Positions 23,945 to 36,408 of a DNA stretch of 64,000 nucleotides are shown one piece after another. The DNA lies in the NCBI GenBank assembly GCA_014529385.2, contig CM043967.1:87965278-88029277 (forward strand), in the 5' to 3' direction. The notes under the pieces were generated by a model. It searched no databases, was not told the origin of the DNA, and saw only the letters and a list, made by a program, of their open reading frames with translations. This stretch comes from Adiantum capillus-veneris. Lineage: Eukaryota > Streptophyta > Polypodiopsida > Polypodiales > Pteridaceae. Position 1 is the first letter of the stretch. Each line of letters begins with the position of its first letter. The position numbers were made by a program, and so were the translations under genes.

Positions 23945-24840
23945 GCTGACAACAACACAGATGCGTTCAAGATGTTTGCTGGTGAGGACAGGTTGGATGG
24001 ATACAATTACCCTATGTGGGCTTATATGATTCAACATGTTCTTGTGTCAAAGGGCATGTGGAATATTGTGCAGGCCATTGATGTACATCCTGGTTCTGAG
24101 GATGTAGGCAATGTTGAGGATGTTGCAAGTATTACTGCAAGGATTGCTGCTACTATTAGAGTTGTTTTGCCTATGGCAGAACAAGCTCATTGGGATGTAA
24201 AGGATGCATAGGCTCATGTGTTTATTGTGTTTTCTATGAAGCACCATTACTCTTCACATTCGTTCAGTAAAATCTGCAAAACAAGCTTGGGATATTCTAG
24301 CAGATCTTTATGCAAGCCGCAATGAGGCTAAAATTGCTTTGCTGCGTAAACTTGAACTGTAATCGAAGATTATGTATGAGGAAGATGATATGGACACTTT
24401 CCTTGCTGGTGTCAAGGATATCAATGAGCAACTTATTTTTGCAGGTGAAGTCATTTCAGACATTTCCCTTGTACAGACCGTTCTTGATGCCTTACCAGAT
24501 TCTTACCAGACTTTTGCTAGTACTTGGAGACTTATGACACAAGGAAATCCTAAAGTTGTCAAGTTTGATGCATTATGCACATTCCTATTGCAAGAGTCAC
24601 TTCCAAAAAAAACAGGACTAGGTAGCGTGCAGTTGAACAAGCTTTTATTGCTTCTCAAAGAAAGGGTGGTAATAGCAATGCAGCCACTTCTTATGGTTCT
24701 GCTGCGAGTGGCAAAACTTATGTTCCTAATGCTTCTGCTGGTAGCAATTCATCTAGAAATTCTAATGATAAGGGCAAAAAGAAGATATGTTGTCATTATT
24801 GTAAAGCTAATGATCACTTGATCAAGCAGTGTCCTAAGTT
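23945..24840 (+). pseudogene. gag: Copia gag, broken
   Basis: It reads TADNNTDAFKMFAGEDRLDG, YNYPMWAYMIQHVLVSKGMW and MAEQAHWDVKDA, then a TAG at about 24209-24211. A frame change and a TAA (near 24359) follow. The frame at 24372-24610 then gives YEEDDMDTFLAGVKDINEQL and VQTVLDALPDSYQTFAS, typical of copia Gag. An intact CCHC zinc knuckle lies near 24781-24840 (CCHYCKANDHLIKQCPKL). Gag forms the particle and binds RNA. Two stops and frame changes make it inactive. Confidence 0.8.
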
Positions 24841-25039
24841 GAAGGCCAAAGAGGCTAAGAAGAAAGACGGTGGTTCCACTGCAAATGCTGGTTCCACTAC
24901 AAATGCATCCATTGTTGAGTCTTCTGTGCAAGGAGACTATGATGCTGATGTTGATGCAAAATGGGCTTTTAGTACAGAGTGCACTTACAATCATGTTTTC
25001 CATGATGCATGCATGTCAGTTGTTGTTGCAGATTCACAT

Positions 25040-25095
25040 GTGTAGTATTTTGACAGTGGTGCTACAAAGCACATTACTAAGCAAGAAGAATGAAA
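25040..25095 (+). pseudogene. Copia protease start
   Basis: After a stop, the peptide YFDSGATKHITKQE shows the copia aspartic protease motif DSGAT. Homology stops at about 25095, where a deletion or insertion begins. Confidence 0.65.
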
Positions 25096-26160
25096 AGGTC
25101 AAGTTGAGCTTCAATAGTTCAAAGATGATTTCCCAAGGCATCACCAACATTGAAATGTATGTTTACACGTGTAAATTTGAGGATAATTTTATGAATATGC
25201 CAACATATGCAAGAGGACTAGACACTAACATGATGCATGGTAAGACCTTACTCAAGCGGCAATTGAAAGTGCACTCACACAAGGGCACACACATTGACAC
25301 ACACATGATGAGCACTACACTTGACATGCATTTTTGCATTACAACATTAGCCAAGATGGATGCATCCTCTCAACAATGGACCAATGAAGATCAACATAAG
25401 GACAACGAACAAAGCCAATAAGATGAAGATGAAAAAGACCACATCGACAATAACAAATGACGACTACAACATGATGAATGAGGATCGAGATACACTAAGG
25501 ATGAACCATTAATCCATACACACTAAACTTACCCTAAAATCCTTGCATGGATGTATCCAAGTGTGAACCCAAGCATGATGCATCTAATTAGAACCTAGTC
25601 TTGATGAATCCAAATGTGATCGCATGCCTATTCCTAAAGATTCCATAGTAAACCATGAGCTAATGTATCCATTGAGAACTAGCCCTGATGTATCTAGACA
25701 ATCCTAGGATGAAATCAGGTTTAATGGGGCGATTGTTAGGGTTTAAACCTACTTCCATTCTATGCCTATGTGAACAACCCCTTATGGTTCTACTCTCACA
25801 CACTCTAGTAGGAAACAACCCTATACTTTGCATGACTATCTATATGCCACCTACATGCCACTACCTCTCACCTAAGAGTGCCACCTCCGATGCCATGTAT
25901 TAGGACATGTGGCTCAACATGTCACTTGATGCTACTCTCTCATAAGTGCTATATAAGCACACAATTCATTGTACAAAATGCATATTATCAATCTACCTAT
26001 TTTGTCTTATTTGTAATTTGCTTGCCATTATGTCAATTTTAAATTAGCACGTTAACGTAAATCCTAATGTTTAAATTATGAACGCAACTAAGAATTATCT
26101 GCCATAATTAAATAGCCTACACTACCCACACTCGAGCCAAATCATAAAGTAGATTACAGG
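25096..26160 (+). other. Foreign segment with LTR-like sequence inside copia element
   Basis: No copia domains are seen. From 25734 it reads TGTTAGGGTTTAAACC after a purine-rich stretch (ttaatggggcgat). A TATA-like gtgctatataagc lies at about 25950. This resembles a polypurine tract and LTR start of another element; its end is not fixed. An alternative is plain decayed sequence. Confidence 0.3.
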
Positions 26161-26179
26161 GAGGTACTTGGTCACTTGA

Positions 26180-26301
26180 GATATCAGCTTGACTTATGTG
26201 CCAACACAGGACAACCTTGCAGATCTTTTCACAAAGGCATTGTCTCATGAGAAGCTTGAAGCTTTTCGCAAAGCTTTGGGCTTACTTCCCTTTGTGGACT
26301 G
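26180..26301 (+). pseudogene. pol: Copia RNase H C-terminus
   Basis: It reads DISLTYVPTQDNLADLFTKA, then LSHEKLEAFRKALGLL and a TGA at 26299-26301. The (A)DLFTKAL motif is the standard end of copia RNase H. Only this tail remains. Confidence 0.8.
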
Positions 26302-26377
26302 ATCATTTCCTCAGGGCATGGCACTTCCCTTTACTCATGTGCCAGCTCTTGTTCACCGCATCACTCTAGGGGGGATT

Positions 26378-26597
26378 TGTTACCATATACATGTGGTAGT
26401 GATGTGTGTGAACACACTAGGACCGCTGGGGCATTTTTTCGTCTTTAGGTTTTTTTTCCCGTGCATTGTATATACGCCCATCACTCTAAGACTATATATC
26501 TTTCCATTTCACACTAATTAATACACTCTCTATTGTGTGCCTTGAGCTTCCTTTGTCTTCTCCAAGCTGTGTGTGTTTTTCTGCCACCCTAATTTCA
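26378..26597 (+). repeat. Copia 3' LTR
   Basis: Pairs with the 5' LTR at 23371-23594, with scattered substitutions and small indels. A polypurine tract lies directly before it. Confidence 0.85.
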
Positions 26598-27465
26598 ACA
26601 CTAAATACAATCACAAATTTGAGCAAAGGCTTCGCTCCCAGGAGAAACTTACACAGTCAAAAAAGCACAAAAATAGTGAGTAATTTGGCAAAATGGGCAG
26701 CACTATTGCGTCCAGAGCGGCCAAAGTCCCAGTCTATAATATCAAAGTGCTCAAATCCGAGCTCCGATGAGCAGTTTATGGCCAAAACAGGCTCAAAAAA
26801 CATCAAAAATTGAGTAGCGGCTCTTCATCCTCTTCTCTCCACGTTTTTCTGATTTTTTTCTTAAGTTTTTTAGTGTCCCACGCTTCAATTTATCCCTTGG
26901 GCACCTTTGGCCTTTTGATTGACCTCAAACGGACCCCGAACAGGCCAAAAAATGACCTACAGTGCGTTTTTGTTACCTTTCTACATCCATCCGCACACCT
27001 GGCACTCAACTTTTCCCAATAATGCATCCTGCAATCACATGCAGTGGCCCCCAAACATAGTTCTCATGATAAACTTTCTGCATAATTCATCACAAGAAAA
27101 CACTCTCGTTTTGTCCTCACTTATCCACGTGCAAGTCTTGATCCCATTCGACCTCCTGACGCCACTGGATGTCATCTGACACACCTGCTTATGTCATGGC
27201 GTGATCCCATTGATAGCTTCATCGAGAGGTTTTATGCTCCACCAACTGCTCATTATTATAGAAAAACACACTGATACTGGTGACAATGAAAATCGATGTC
27301 TATGTACACACTGTCCTACCTGTACACATGTGGGTCCCACGTAACCACCTGACTCTTGAAAATGGCAATCCTTTATTTGATGCACCATGCATGTGTATGT
27401 ACATATGTGCAATCACTTGTTCCAAAAAATCCAAATATATTTTGCCGATCCCCTAGACTTCTAGA
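26598..27465. other. Unassigned sequence
   Basis: No gene, repeat family or RNA recognised. Short ORFs here look random. The part next to 27465 may hold the 3' untranslated end of the minus-strand Tat pol. Confidence 0.4.
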
Positions 27466-30270
27466 TCATTCATGATCATCAGTAGCAAAAAGAGATATGA
27501 GACTCGCCGCGTCATAGGTCTCTTCATCCCTTATAGACATTTCTTGTTCTGCAGATAGCTCATCTTGATCCACCATCATTAATATAGCATGATATAATAT
27601 AAGATGCAATCTATTTACCTTTGACTTATGTAGAATCCCATCCAAGTTAGCCAACTGATATGTACCATTCGAAAACACTCAACTACCTTGAAAGGGCCTT
27701 CCCACTTAACTTGAATCTTCTTTTGGAATGTCTTGTCTAGCTTACTGTTGTAGTGCAAAACCAAGTCATGTTTCTTTATACCCTTACTTTGACCTTTTCA
27801 TTTATCTTTGCTAAAGACTTATTTTGCATTTGTCCATAATGTTCCAATGCGCTCATACTATCCAACTAAACCTCTTGTAATTGTAAGAGCCTCTCTTTGA
27901 ATGCATCATTGGACTGCCCAAGCAACTTTTCTAACATCTTGATCGCAGGTAACTCTATTTCCACAGGCAATAGTGCTTCCTTTCTATATACCAAATGAAA
28001 TGTATTAAACCATGTATATGTCTTCACCGAAGTACGGTAAGCCCATAATGCACTACACAATTCCAAATCCCAATTCTTTCCTTGGTGCTCTGTCACTTTT
28101 TAAAGAATTTGTACCAACTCACCATTGAATCTTTCATTTAATCCATTACATTGTGGATAATAAGGAGTGGCATACTAGTGCCTAATCTTCATATTCGCGC
28201 ATAAAAAGTCTAATAGTTTAGCTCTAAATCGTAACCCCTTATCCAAAAGTAGCTTCAGTGGCACCCCAAAGTTGCAACATCCTTTGAAGTGATTTGTTTT
28301 ACTGTTGTAGCCTCTACCCATCTAGAGAGATAGGCCACTGCATTCAAAATATAGCTTTTTTCCCTGCTTGTGATAGGTAACGGGCCTATTGTATCAATCC
28401 CCCACTTTTCAAACACATCAAACTCCATAATGGTTTTTTGTAGCTCTGTCTTCAACACTCTCTTCCCAAATGCTTGACATCTATTGCAAGACCTACACCA
28501 ATGGTCAACATCCTTGTGCAAACTAGGCCATACATACCCCTCTTGCAACATATTTTGCAAGGTGATCTTTAGACCAAAATGTCCGCCACATGCGCCTTCA
28601 TGATTCCCTTCCAACACTCTATAAAGCTTCTCCCGCCAAGGTACATGTCTCAAAACGAGATCAGCCCCTTTCATGTACAAGACATCACCAGTCAATTTGT
28701 ACTTGGATGCTCTACGCACAAAACCATACTTCTTAGACTTCTGAATGTCTTTTGGAATGATTCCTGTTAGCAAAAACTCCTCTTCTTGAGACATACTTTC
28801 CCGGCCATGATAAAGAGGTAAATTAGTCCTTAACACAAATAGCTCCCCAATCATGCTTTGAGCTGCTTCATGTGCCTCTCCATTTAGAGTATGTTCAATG
28901 TATCTACTGCTCCATGCTTTGAACTTTTTGAACAGGCCTTTAATTATGAAACACATTTCTTTCAATGAGGTGTTCTTGCTCTTCCACACACCCAACACTC
29001 AATGCTTCACAACTAACAAGGCATCACCTTTTATTCTCAACCTTCTAATCCCATGCTTCAAAAAAATGTGTAATCTGGCTTCCAAAGTAGCATATTCAAC
29101 CTCATTGTTATTATGAGCATCCAATTTGAACCCTCTCTTGCATACTAGCCTCCCCTCTAGATCATAAAGTGTTATACCTCATGAAGTTGTAGCATGGCTC
29201 TTTCCATATGAGCCATCAAAGAACAACACATGTGCATTGCTTATCTTTGGCACTTCTTCAACTACCCTTCTCACCACCTCTTCCTTAACAAGAAGGGGAT
29301 TCTCCTTGTAAGTCAACAAATCAGCTAGGGTAGCTCTTGTACTGTCTTCCATTAAAAAAGAGAACTCAAACTCTTGCAACCCAATTACCCATTTCTTGAC
29401 CACATTTGACATGTTAGTGCCATTAATTAATTGTGGCAAAAAGGCATAACTTATTAAGAAAACAAAAGTTCGTGGTAGCAAGTAATGACGAAATTGTTGA
29501 CAAGCAAAGATTACACTGGCCAGTGACTAGCTCTACTTCCAACAATTTTCTTTCTGCTACCAACTTCACTCGGCTTGCACAATATACTGGCCTCATATAA
29601 TGGCTACCCTTCCCCTTTTGCAATAGCATGGATCCAATGGCATCATCCCCTACTGATGGATTAACATAAAACACTTGCCCCCAATCAAGAGCCTGCATGG
29701 CTGACAGCCCCCTTAACACCTCTTTCACCTCTTGAAACACTTCTTCACACTTTTCATCCCATTGCAATGGATCATGCTTTGCCACTTTTTGTAATGGATA
29801 AACAAGTTGTGAAGACAATGGAATAAATCGCTCCATGTACTTCACTTTGTGTAATAAAGGTTGCCAATTGCTTTGTACTCTTAGGTGATGGAAGAAGAAT
29901 AATAGACTTAACCTTGTCTGGATCAGTCTCAAAGCCATTTTTTGACATCATATGGCCCAATAACCCATAACAAACCAATACCATTTGTAGCTTCTCATGG
30001 TGTTCAGCCCTACTATTGTAGACACAAAAAGTCGTCCAAAAAATCTTTCACACAACTACTAATGAATGGTGACAATACCCAATTTGCTCTCTCTTGATAG
30101 AAGGATGGTCCATTTGACAACCCAAATGGAAATACCGTGTAGCAATAACAACCCCATGGTGTAATGGAAGTTGTCTTTGTTTGGTCTTCAAGAGCAATCT
30201 TCAATTGAAAATAGCCTGAGAAACCATCACACACATTGTACCTCTCATAGCCTGCCACTAAGTCCAAGAT
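27466..30270 (-). pseudogene. pol: Decayed Tat-type pol: RT, RNase H, aRNH, integrase
   Basis: It starts inside RT at about 30270 (LDLVAGYERYNVCDGFSGYF, ITPWGCYCYTVFPFGLSNG, FLDDF), followed by a stop. The RT thumb lies near 29970-29890 (LLGHMMSKNGFETDPDKVK) and the first RNase H near 29690-29440. A second, archaeal-type RNase H follows from about 29240 (VLFFDGSYGKS, then NNNEVEYATL, IKGDALLVV). Integrase lies at 28998-28255: GACGGHFGLK, HWCRSCNRCQ and KWGIDTIGPLP. It continues in other frames to YPQCNGLNERFNG and ALWAYRTSVKT near 28045, and on to 27466. Many stops. Two RNase H domains are the mark of the Tat group. The upstream end is truncated at about 30285. Confidence 0.8.
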
Positions 30271-30285
30271 CTGATTGATGAATAG

Positions 30286-30694
30286 AAGAGCTTGGGATCG
30301 AGGATGAAGGTGGAGAATTCAATGATTGTGAAAGAATACAATTGTTTATGCTTGGATTCTGGCAAGAGCCTAGCTTCTATCCAAGGGTATGCTTGCGGCA
30401 AAATTGCCTTTACACGGCACATGAATAGAAACTGATGTGCATATTCTAAAGGTTTACCATCCGCATGCAGACACTGAGGCTTGCACATAGTAGCAACATC
30501 AAGGGACTTGATAGTCTGCAAGACAACCCATGGCCTATCCAAGTGGCGAGAAGCAAGAGGCAAATTTACCTCCTCTTGGACAATGGCACTCCACGAAGTA
30601 TAGCAGTGCGTAGAAGTGGTGAAGAGATGCGCACAGGATAGCCTCCACTTTCTTCCTCGATGGCAATGAAGGCGTGCAATTGAGCAATTGGCTT
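30286..30694. other. Unassigned sequence next to truncated pol
   Basis: RT homology stops here. A 101-residue minus-strand frame (30258-30563) is not recognised. Confidence 0.4.
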
Positions 30695-30860
30695 CCTTTC
30701 ACATTACTCAAGTGCTCATTAAGAGCTATGGTCATTTATGCCGGCCGGACAATGTGTACTCATTTTTGAGCATTGAATAATCTATAAATAAAATACGTGC
30801 AAGAGGGAAATGCTCACTCTTGCACGAGAGGGGAGATTGCTCCCAACGCCTGCGCTGCAT
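30695..30860 (-). repeat. Dispersed repeat R4, partial inverted copy
   Basis: The reverse complement matches 47845-47970 and 48325-48460: caatctcccc, gtgcaagagtgagcattt, cctcttgcac, ttatagatt and the ccggccg(g/a)c block. It is partial compared with the two copies at 47.7-48.5 kb. Confidence 0.75.
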
Positions 30861-31373
<513 letters not shown>

Positions 31374-31465
31374 TGCGTGCATGCACGCGCGTGTGCGCAC
31401 GCTTGCACATGTGCAACTATGAGAGAAAAGGAGAGTTAAGCTACATTGAAACTAGCCGATGACGG

Positions 31466-31637
31466 TGAGGCGGTCCAGGGCAGGCAACAAGAAGAGTGGC
31501 CTCTAAGCACCCTTCTAGGCTCTCGTGCTGCTCAATTGGGTTGGGGTTGGAAAAAACAACAAACACACACACAAATCCGCAACCTAACCCTACACAAATT
31601 TGGGGCACCACCTAGTTTTGGATGCGAACTAGGACGC

Positions 31638-31680
<43 letters not shown>

Positions 31681-34006
31681 TAATGCTCGGGCTGCTTTGA
31701 AATGTATCGACAGTGATCAAGCAAACACAATTATATGTGTAAGAAAGAGAGAGAAAGGAGGAGGGGATGCTTGTTGCATTAATACCTTCTTAAAAATCTG
31801 TCACGACCAATCAAAGTGAGATTAGTATTTGTTCAACATATCTTGAGTAAATTACACCACAACACATCACAAGAAAAGCCACCCCAATCACTGTCTTAAG
31901 GCCAGGGGAGTCCTCTCCACCCTGTTGCCCTCTTACAGTATGTGGAATTTATGGTTGAATTGATGACAACACCCAGAAACAAGCTATCAAGAACTTAAAA
32001 AAACACCAAGACACATATACATCATTGTTTTTCATTACTTCACGTTGGAAGAGAGACAAAGTATACAAGCTTAGTCCAAATCCACCCTCCTTGATTCAGC
32101 AAATGTTGGGCTTACACTAGTAGGAGAAATGATAGATTTCCTACTCTCAATTGAATGATCCCTCTCTCTTACAATGGCATAGAGTTCCCTTGCTAATCAC
32201 CCCTAATACAACACATGCATATGCATAAGACAATGAGCTTCCACTCAAGAGCTCCTTCTAGAGAGGTTGAGCTTGGCTTCTCAAGCTATAGCATAGTGCT
32301 CTTGCTTATGGCCCCCCCCTTTTGTGCTAGCTACACCCTCCTTTTATAGAAATTTTGAAGGCTAGGGTTACTCCTCTAACCATGGTTGGGTTAGATTTTC
32401 AACACTTATCTAATTTCTTTTGTTTGGAATTATCAAGAAGTTGGTGTGGATAGATGAAGAAGAGAGAGAGGAGAGAAGTGGAGGTGATAGGACTTTTCAT
32501 AGTAGGTTAGTGTTGGTAAATTAGTAGAGTTAGTATTTTTATTGATTTACAAATGGAATTGGATATTTACAATGGAAGTATCCATGTAGGATACAAATAA
32601 GGAAGAAAAAAATCTTAATAGGTAAGAAAACATGGATTTCTTACAATGTTGATGCTCCAAGTGTCTTGAGTACGGTCAATTTTGACGCTTGTTGAAGGTC
32701 CACTAGCTTTGACGGTACGTCTTTTCTCCACTCTTGACCTTCCTTGAGAGCCAAGGTAAGTGAACATGAGTAATCAATCACCATGATTCTGCCTTTCAAG
32801 AGAAGAGGCTGAATTTTGTGGTTTTTTTTATAGATATGGGTAATATGGATGAGGAAAAATGAGACTAGGTGGTCAATTTTGGAATGGAAGTGTGTGTAGG
32901 AGACATGAATTCACCATGGTTTCTCTTAGTCTTCAAGGTTGAGAAGGTGGTGAGTAGGGTGCAGAGAGGAGTGGTGAGAGAGGTGGGGATGATGAGTGGA
33001 GAAGTGTGTGTGAAAGAGGAAAATGATAAAGTGGAAGAGGGAGTGTGGTTGCATAGCATGGGCAAACTGGGGTCCACCAATAAAATCATAGCTCATAGCT
33101 TGTAGCTCAAAAATTTTTGAAAAACTTTAAGGTAAAAGTTCAGCTCACGAGGTACAACTTTTGTTTGTATCATCTTTTCAAATTTGGGGAGCATGTGATC
33201 TTTAAAAATTCAGCAAAACCGACTGTTTTTTCCACTACACAAAGTCCTTGTGAGGTCCTTCTTTGGATGATTCTTTTGAATACCTCCAAGAGTGAGCCCC
33301 CCATTGAGGGGTCTAAAAACATATGTACATGTCAAATATAAATAATATATGTGGAAAAAATATAAAGAGGTCAAAATAAATCTCTCTCATTATAAGTCTA
33401 CCATAAAAAGATGAATATTTTTGGTGGTCTAATTTATGAGAGTAATAGAGAATAGATGTAGGAAGGAAAAAATGACAATGGTGAAAAAATATACACATAA
33501 ATAAACTAGTTTTTTTGGATTTTTGTTGTGATGGAGTTACACCAAAAATAAGAGAAGCTTGCATGAAATTATTTTTATATGGAATAAAGAGTATGCAAAA
33601 TGGTAAGAAAAAATATAGTAATGTTGAGTCAATGTACATAGCATAAATAACACACCATAGGTAGAAATATTTAAATAAATACCAAAATAATTATGAAAAA
33701 TCCTTTTATTTAGGCCCTATATACAATGAAATATTTACACACAACTGGGCCATAATATACCTATTTTTTTTATTTTTTTTATTTTTTTGGCTCAACTAGC
33801 CCAGTGACTAGCTAATTAAGGGTTTTTGGCTCAACTAGCCCAGTGACTAGCTAATTAAGGGTTTTTAAGAAGATATGGGAAAAGTCCCCTAACTCACACA
33901 CACCTATATACAGTGAAATGGTAGGGATAGCCACAGTGTTTTAATGATTTTGGTATGGTGGGTTAACTCACTATGGCAATTACGAAAAGCCGAAAAACAG
34001 CTATCA
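31466..34006 (-). repeat. 3' LTR (copy B) of the Tat element
   Basis: The LTR is 2541 bp. Compared with copies A and C it lacks about 110 bp (corresponding to 45626-45735). It has a roughly 40-bp tandem duplication near 33786-33867 (ggctcaactagcccagtgac occurs twice). A GA tract lies at 31640-31676. Confidence 0.88.
31640..31676. repeat. (GA)n microsatellite in LTR copy B
   Basis: About eighteen units at the conserved U5 position, 174 bp from the LTR end. Confidence 0.95.
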
Positions 34007-34020
34007 TTAGCCCTCCCCCA
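34007..34020 (-). other. Polypurine tract
   Basis: On the minus strand TGGGGGAGGGCTAA runs directly into the 3' LTR start TGATAGC. It primes second-strand synthesis. Confidence 0.75.
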
Positions 34021-34034
34021 GGATGATCGTATAT

Positions 34035-35306
34035 TCATGTACCATCATAGAGCATCTTTTCCAAAGAGAGTGCTTCAGATTCCTTGACGAGATCTACATT
34101 GTTTGGCCCCTTAGAATTTTGGCTGGAGTTACACTCATGCTTCATGTAACAATACTTACATGAGACAGCTGCCCTTTGACAGATCTTTGGTAGATCCTTT
34201 GGTAGAAGGCGACTCAAATAGGGCTTCAAGCGATAACCATTTACCTTCCTAGAGTGCTCTTTCCCATTCAAGTCCATAATTTGATAGTAACTTGAACTGA
34301 AAGCCTTCTTAACTATGTATGGCCCCTGCCATCTAGTTTCAAATTTGGCATCAAAACAATTATCGAATCGATTGTCATACCTTAGCACAAGATCTCCTTC
34401 ATTGATGCCTTTTTCCTTTAGTTTCTTGTCAAGCTTCTCCTTCGCCTGTGTAGCTTTCCTCTTGTAGCACTCGTATGATGCTTCTCTTTTCCAATCAAGC
34501 TCAGCTAAGGTAAGAAGTCGATCCATCCATGCTTCTTGATCATCTTGTGCTGCTTTGCCATGAAGTCGCATTGTTGGAATGTTGAGCTCAATTGGTTGTA
34601 AAGCTTCTTGACCATAGACCAAGTGAAATGGTGTAAACTCCATGGCTTCCCTATATGTGGTTCGATACGCCCACAAGGTACCATCCAAGAAGTCATCCCA
34701 CAACTTTGTCTTGTTTCTCACCATCTTTTTAATGATGCCTGCAATGACACCATTAGCTTTTTCTACCAGACCATTGGATTGGGGATAGTAGGGTGTACTA
34801 TGACGATGTAGAATGTGAATTTCTTCACAGACCTCTGTGAGCAAGCCCTTTCTAAACCCTGGACCATTATCAGAAACAATCTCCAAAGGTGTGTCAAATC
34901 TACAACAAATGTGAGTGTAGACAAATTTGCTCACTGTCCTCTCATTTACCTTTGCCACACTTTGTGCTTCCACCCACCTAGTCATATAGTCTACAGCCAC
35001 TAGAATGTAGAGTTTACCATTTTTTGTCCTAGGGAGAGGACCCATAGCATCAATGCCCCACTTTTCAAAGGGTCCATTTGCAAGCACAATTTGCCTTGGA
35101 CCATAAACCAATCTTCTATTCCCATTTACCTGACAATTGTGACAACTTTTACACCAATGTTGGACATACACATGCAAACTTGGCCAAACATACCCCGCAA
35201 GCAAAATCTTATTCACAGTTAACTCTTGGGCAAAATGACCACCACATGCCTCTTCATGCAAACCTTTTAGAATGGAATTTCCTTGATAGTTGGTACTCTT
35301 CTGCAC
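34035..35306 (-). CDS. pol: Tat-type integrase, longest intact frame
   Basis: This 423-codon open frame inserts retroelement cDNA into the genome. N-terminal zinc-binding HHCC: HEEACGGHFAQE, then WCKSCHNCQ near residues 17-57. The catalytic core shows all three acidic residues: Asp in WGIDAMGPL (about 84), Asp in EIVSDNGPGF (about 145) and Glu in NGLVEKANG (about 181). LWAYRTTYREAMEFTPFHLV, then FETRWQGPYIVKKAF near the C-terminus, are typical of plant gypsy integrases. The frame ends 29 bp before the polypurine tract with a tail of about 60 residues that I do not recognise. Its N-terminal start is part of a polyprotein, so 35306 is only the frame limit. Confidence 0.88.
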   Translation of the reverse strand: MQKSTNYQGNSILKGLHEEACGGHFAQELTVNKILLAGYVWPSLHVYVQHWCKSCHNCQVNGNRRLVYGPRQIVLANGPFEKWGIDAMGPLPRTKNGKLYILVAVDYMTRWVEAQSVAKVNERTVSKFVYTHICCRFDTPLEIVSDNGPGFRKGLLTEVCEEIHILHRHSTPYYPQSNGLVEKANGVIAGIIKKMVRNKTKLWDDFLDGTLWAYRTTYREAMEFTPFHLVYGQEALQPIELNIPTMRLHGKAAQDDQEAWMDRLLTLAELDWKREASYECYKRKATQAKEKLDKKLKEKGINEGDLVLRYDNRFDNCFDAKFETRWQGPYIVKKAFSSSYYQIMDLNGKEHSRKVNGYRLKPYLSRLLPKDLPKICQRAAVSCKYCYMKHECNSSQNSKGPNNVDLVKESEALSLEKMLYDGT

Positions 35307-36366
35307 ACTTGATCCTTCCCTCTTTGATAGAGGGATCCTTCTAGAAAGAGATACGTGCTTGCCTTTTTCATGAGTCTCCTCTTCTGAGCCTTCATGAAGT
35401 CTTGTGGAAACTCACCCTCCAAAATGTAGCTAATAATGGGAGTCAATGACTCCAATCCCTGGTATCTCGGTTGCTTGACAGTTGCTGCCACCATGATGAC
35501 CTGCACTTCTTTCTCAACACATGTAACTGCCTGTTGTGCAAGTAAATCGGCATCTTCATTTTGTTTCCTAGGAATATGACATAGTTGCACTTCTTTAAAT
35601 TGATTAAACAATCTACGAATGGCATGAAATTTTGTCCTTAGGCTTTCATTCTTGCATGCCCAAATGCCTAAAATTTTCTACACAATGAGAAGTGCATCCC
35701 CTTTTACCATGAGACGTTGTATACCTTGGCCAATGCATATCTTTAAACCATGAAGTAGTGTGTCGTATTCTGCTTCATTGTTGCTAGTTAAACCTGGTAG
35801 ATTGACCTTCTCTTTCATGACCACCTCTCCACTTGGGTTGAGCAATACTAGCCCTACCCCTGCTTTTCCTGTGACTCGTCGAAAAGCTTCATCAAAGAAC
35901 AAGGTAAAAGCATTAGGAATACTTTTAGGTGGTGGCAATGGTAGGGTCTTTACTTCAAGCACCTTAATCTCCTTCTCATGTACCCTATAAGTAAGGATCC
36001 CTACCAATTCTGCACGCACACTATCTTGAAAGAGTATTAGAACTCTTGCAATTCCATAATCCACTTTGAGATCATGGTGCTAAGATTCATTTGAGATGAC
36101 ACCCAAGGAAATAAATTTTCTGCAGTGAGAATTACAAAAGGTTTTGGTAGCAAGTAGGATCTAAACTTTCTCAAGGCAAACATGAGAGACAGCATCATGA
36201 GTTCTGCCTCCATGTAGCCTCTATCCAAAGGATTCATGACCCTACTAGCAAAGTAGATGGGTCGCATCCTGGTACTGTGGGGATCTTGTTGTAATAAAAC
36301 TGCACCAATTGTTTCCTTCCCAACACTAGAGCTAACAAAGAATGTGTACTCCCAACAAGGAGGCAT
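35267..36366 (-). pseudogene. pol: Tat-type RNase H and second (archaeal-type) RNase H
   Basis: First RNase H (36366-36037): TIGAVLLQQDPHSTRMRPIY and YMEAELMMLSLMFALRKF, with the usual first Asp not evident. A stop after KWIMELQEF is followed by a shifted frame. The second RNase H (35930-35570) shows LFFDEAFRRVTGKAGVGLVL, SNNEAEYDTLLHGLK and VKGDALLIV, a stop, then QNEDADLLAQQA. That gives Asp, Glu, Asp and a last Asp in order. It leads into the integrase N-terminus (FLEGSLYQRG). The pair of RNase H domains is diagnostic of Tat-group elements. Two frame breaks are visible. Confidence 0.82.
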
Positions 36367-36408
36367 GAGTATTGGTAGCTATGACAAAATGACTTTAATG
36401 TTACAAAA

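Larger units (their letters stand above)
23371..26597 (+). mobile_element. Deleted Ty1/copia element
   Basis: The 3.2-kb element has a 5' LTR at 23371-23594 (224 bp) and a 3' LTR at 26378-26597 (220 bp). Both start TGTTACCATATACATGTGG and end (t)tcca or ttca. The primer site TGGTATCAGAG is at 23600, and the polypurine tract ctctaggggggatt at about 26364-26377. The internal region keeps gag, the protease start and the RNase H end. Integrase and RT are gone, replaced by unrelated sequence. Flanks aacca and acact do not form a target duplication. Confidence 0.85.
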
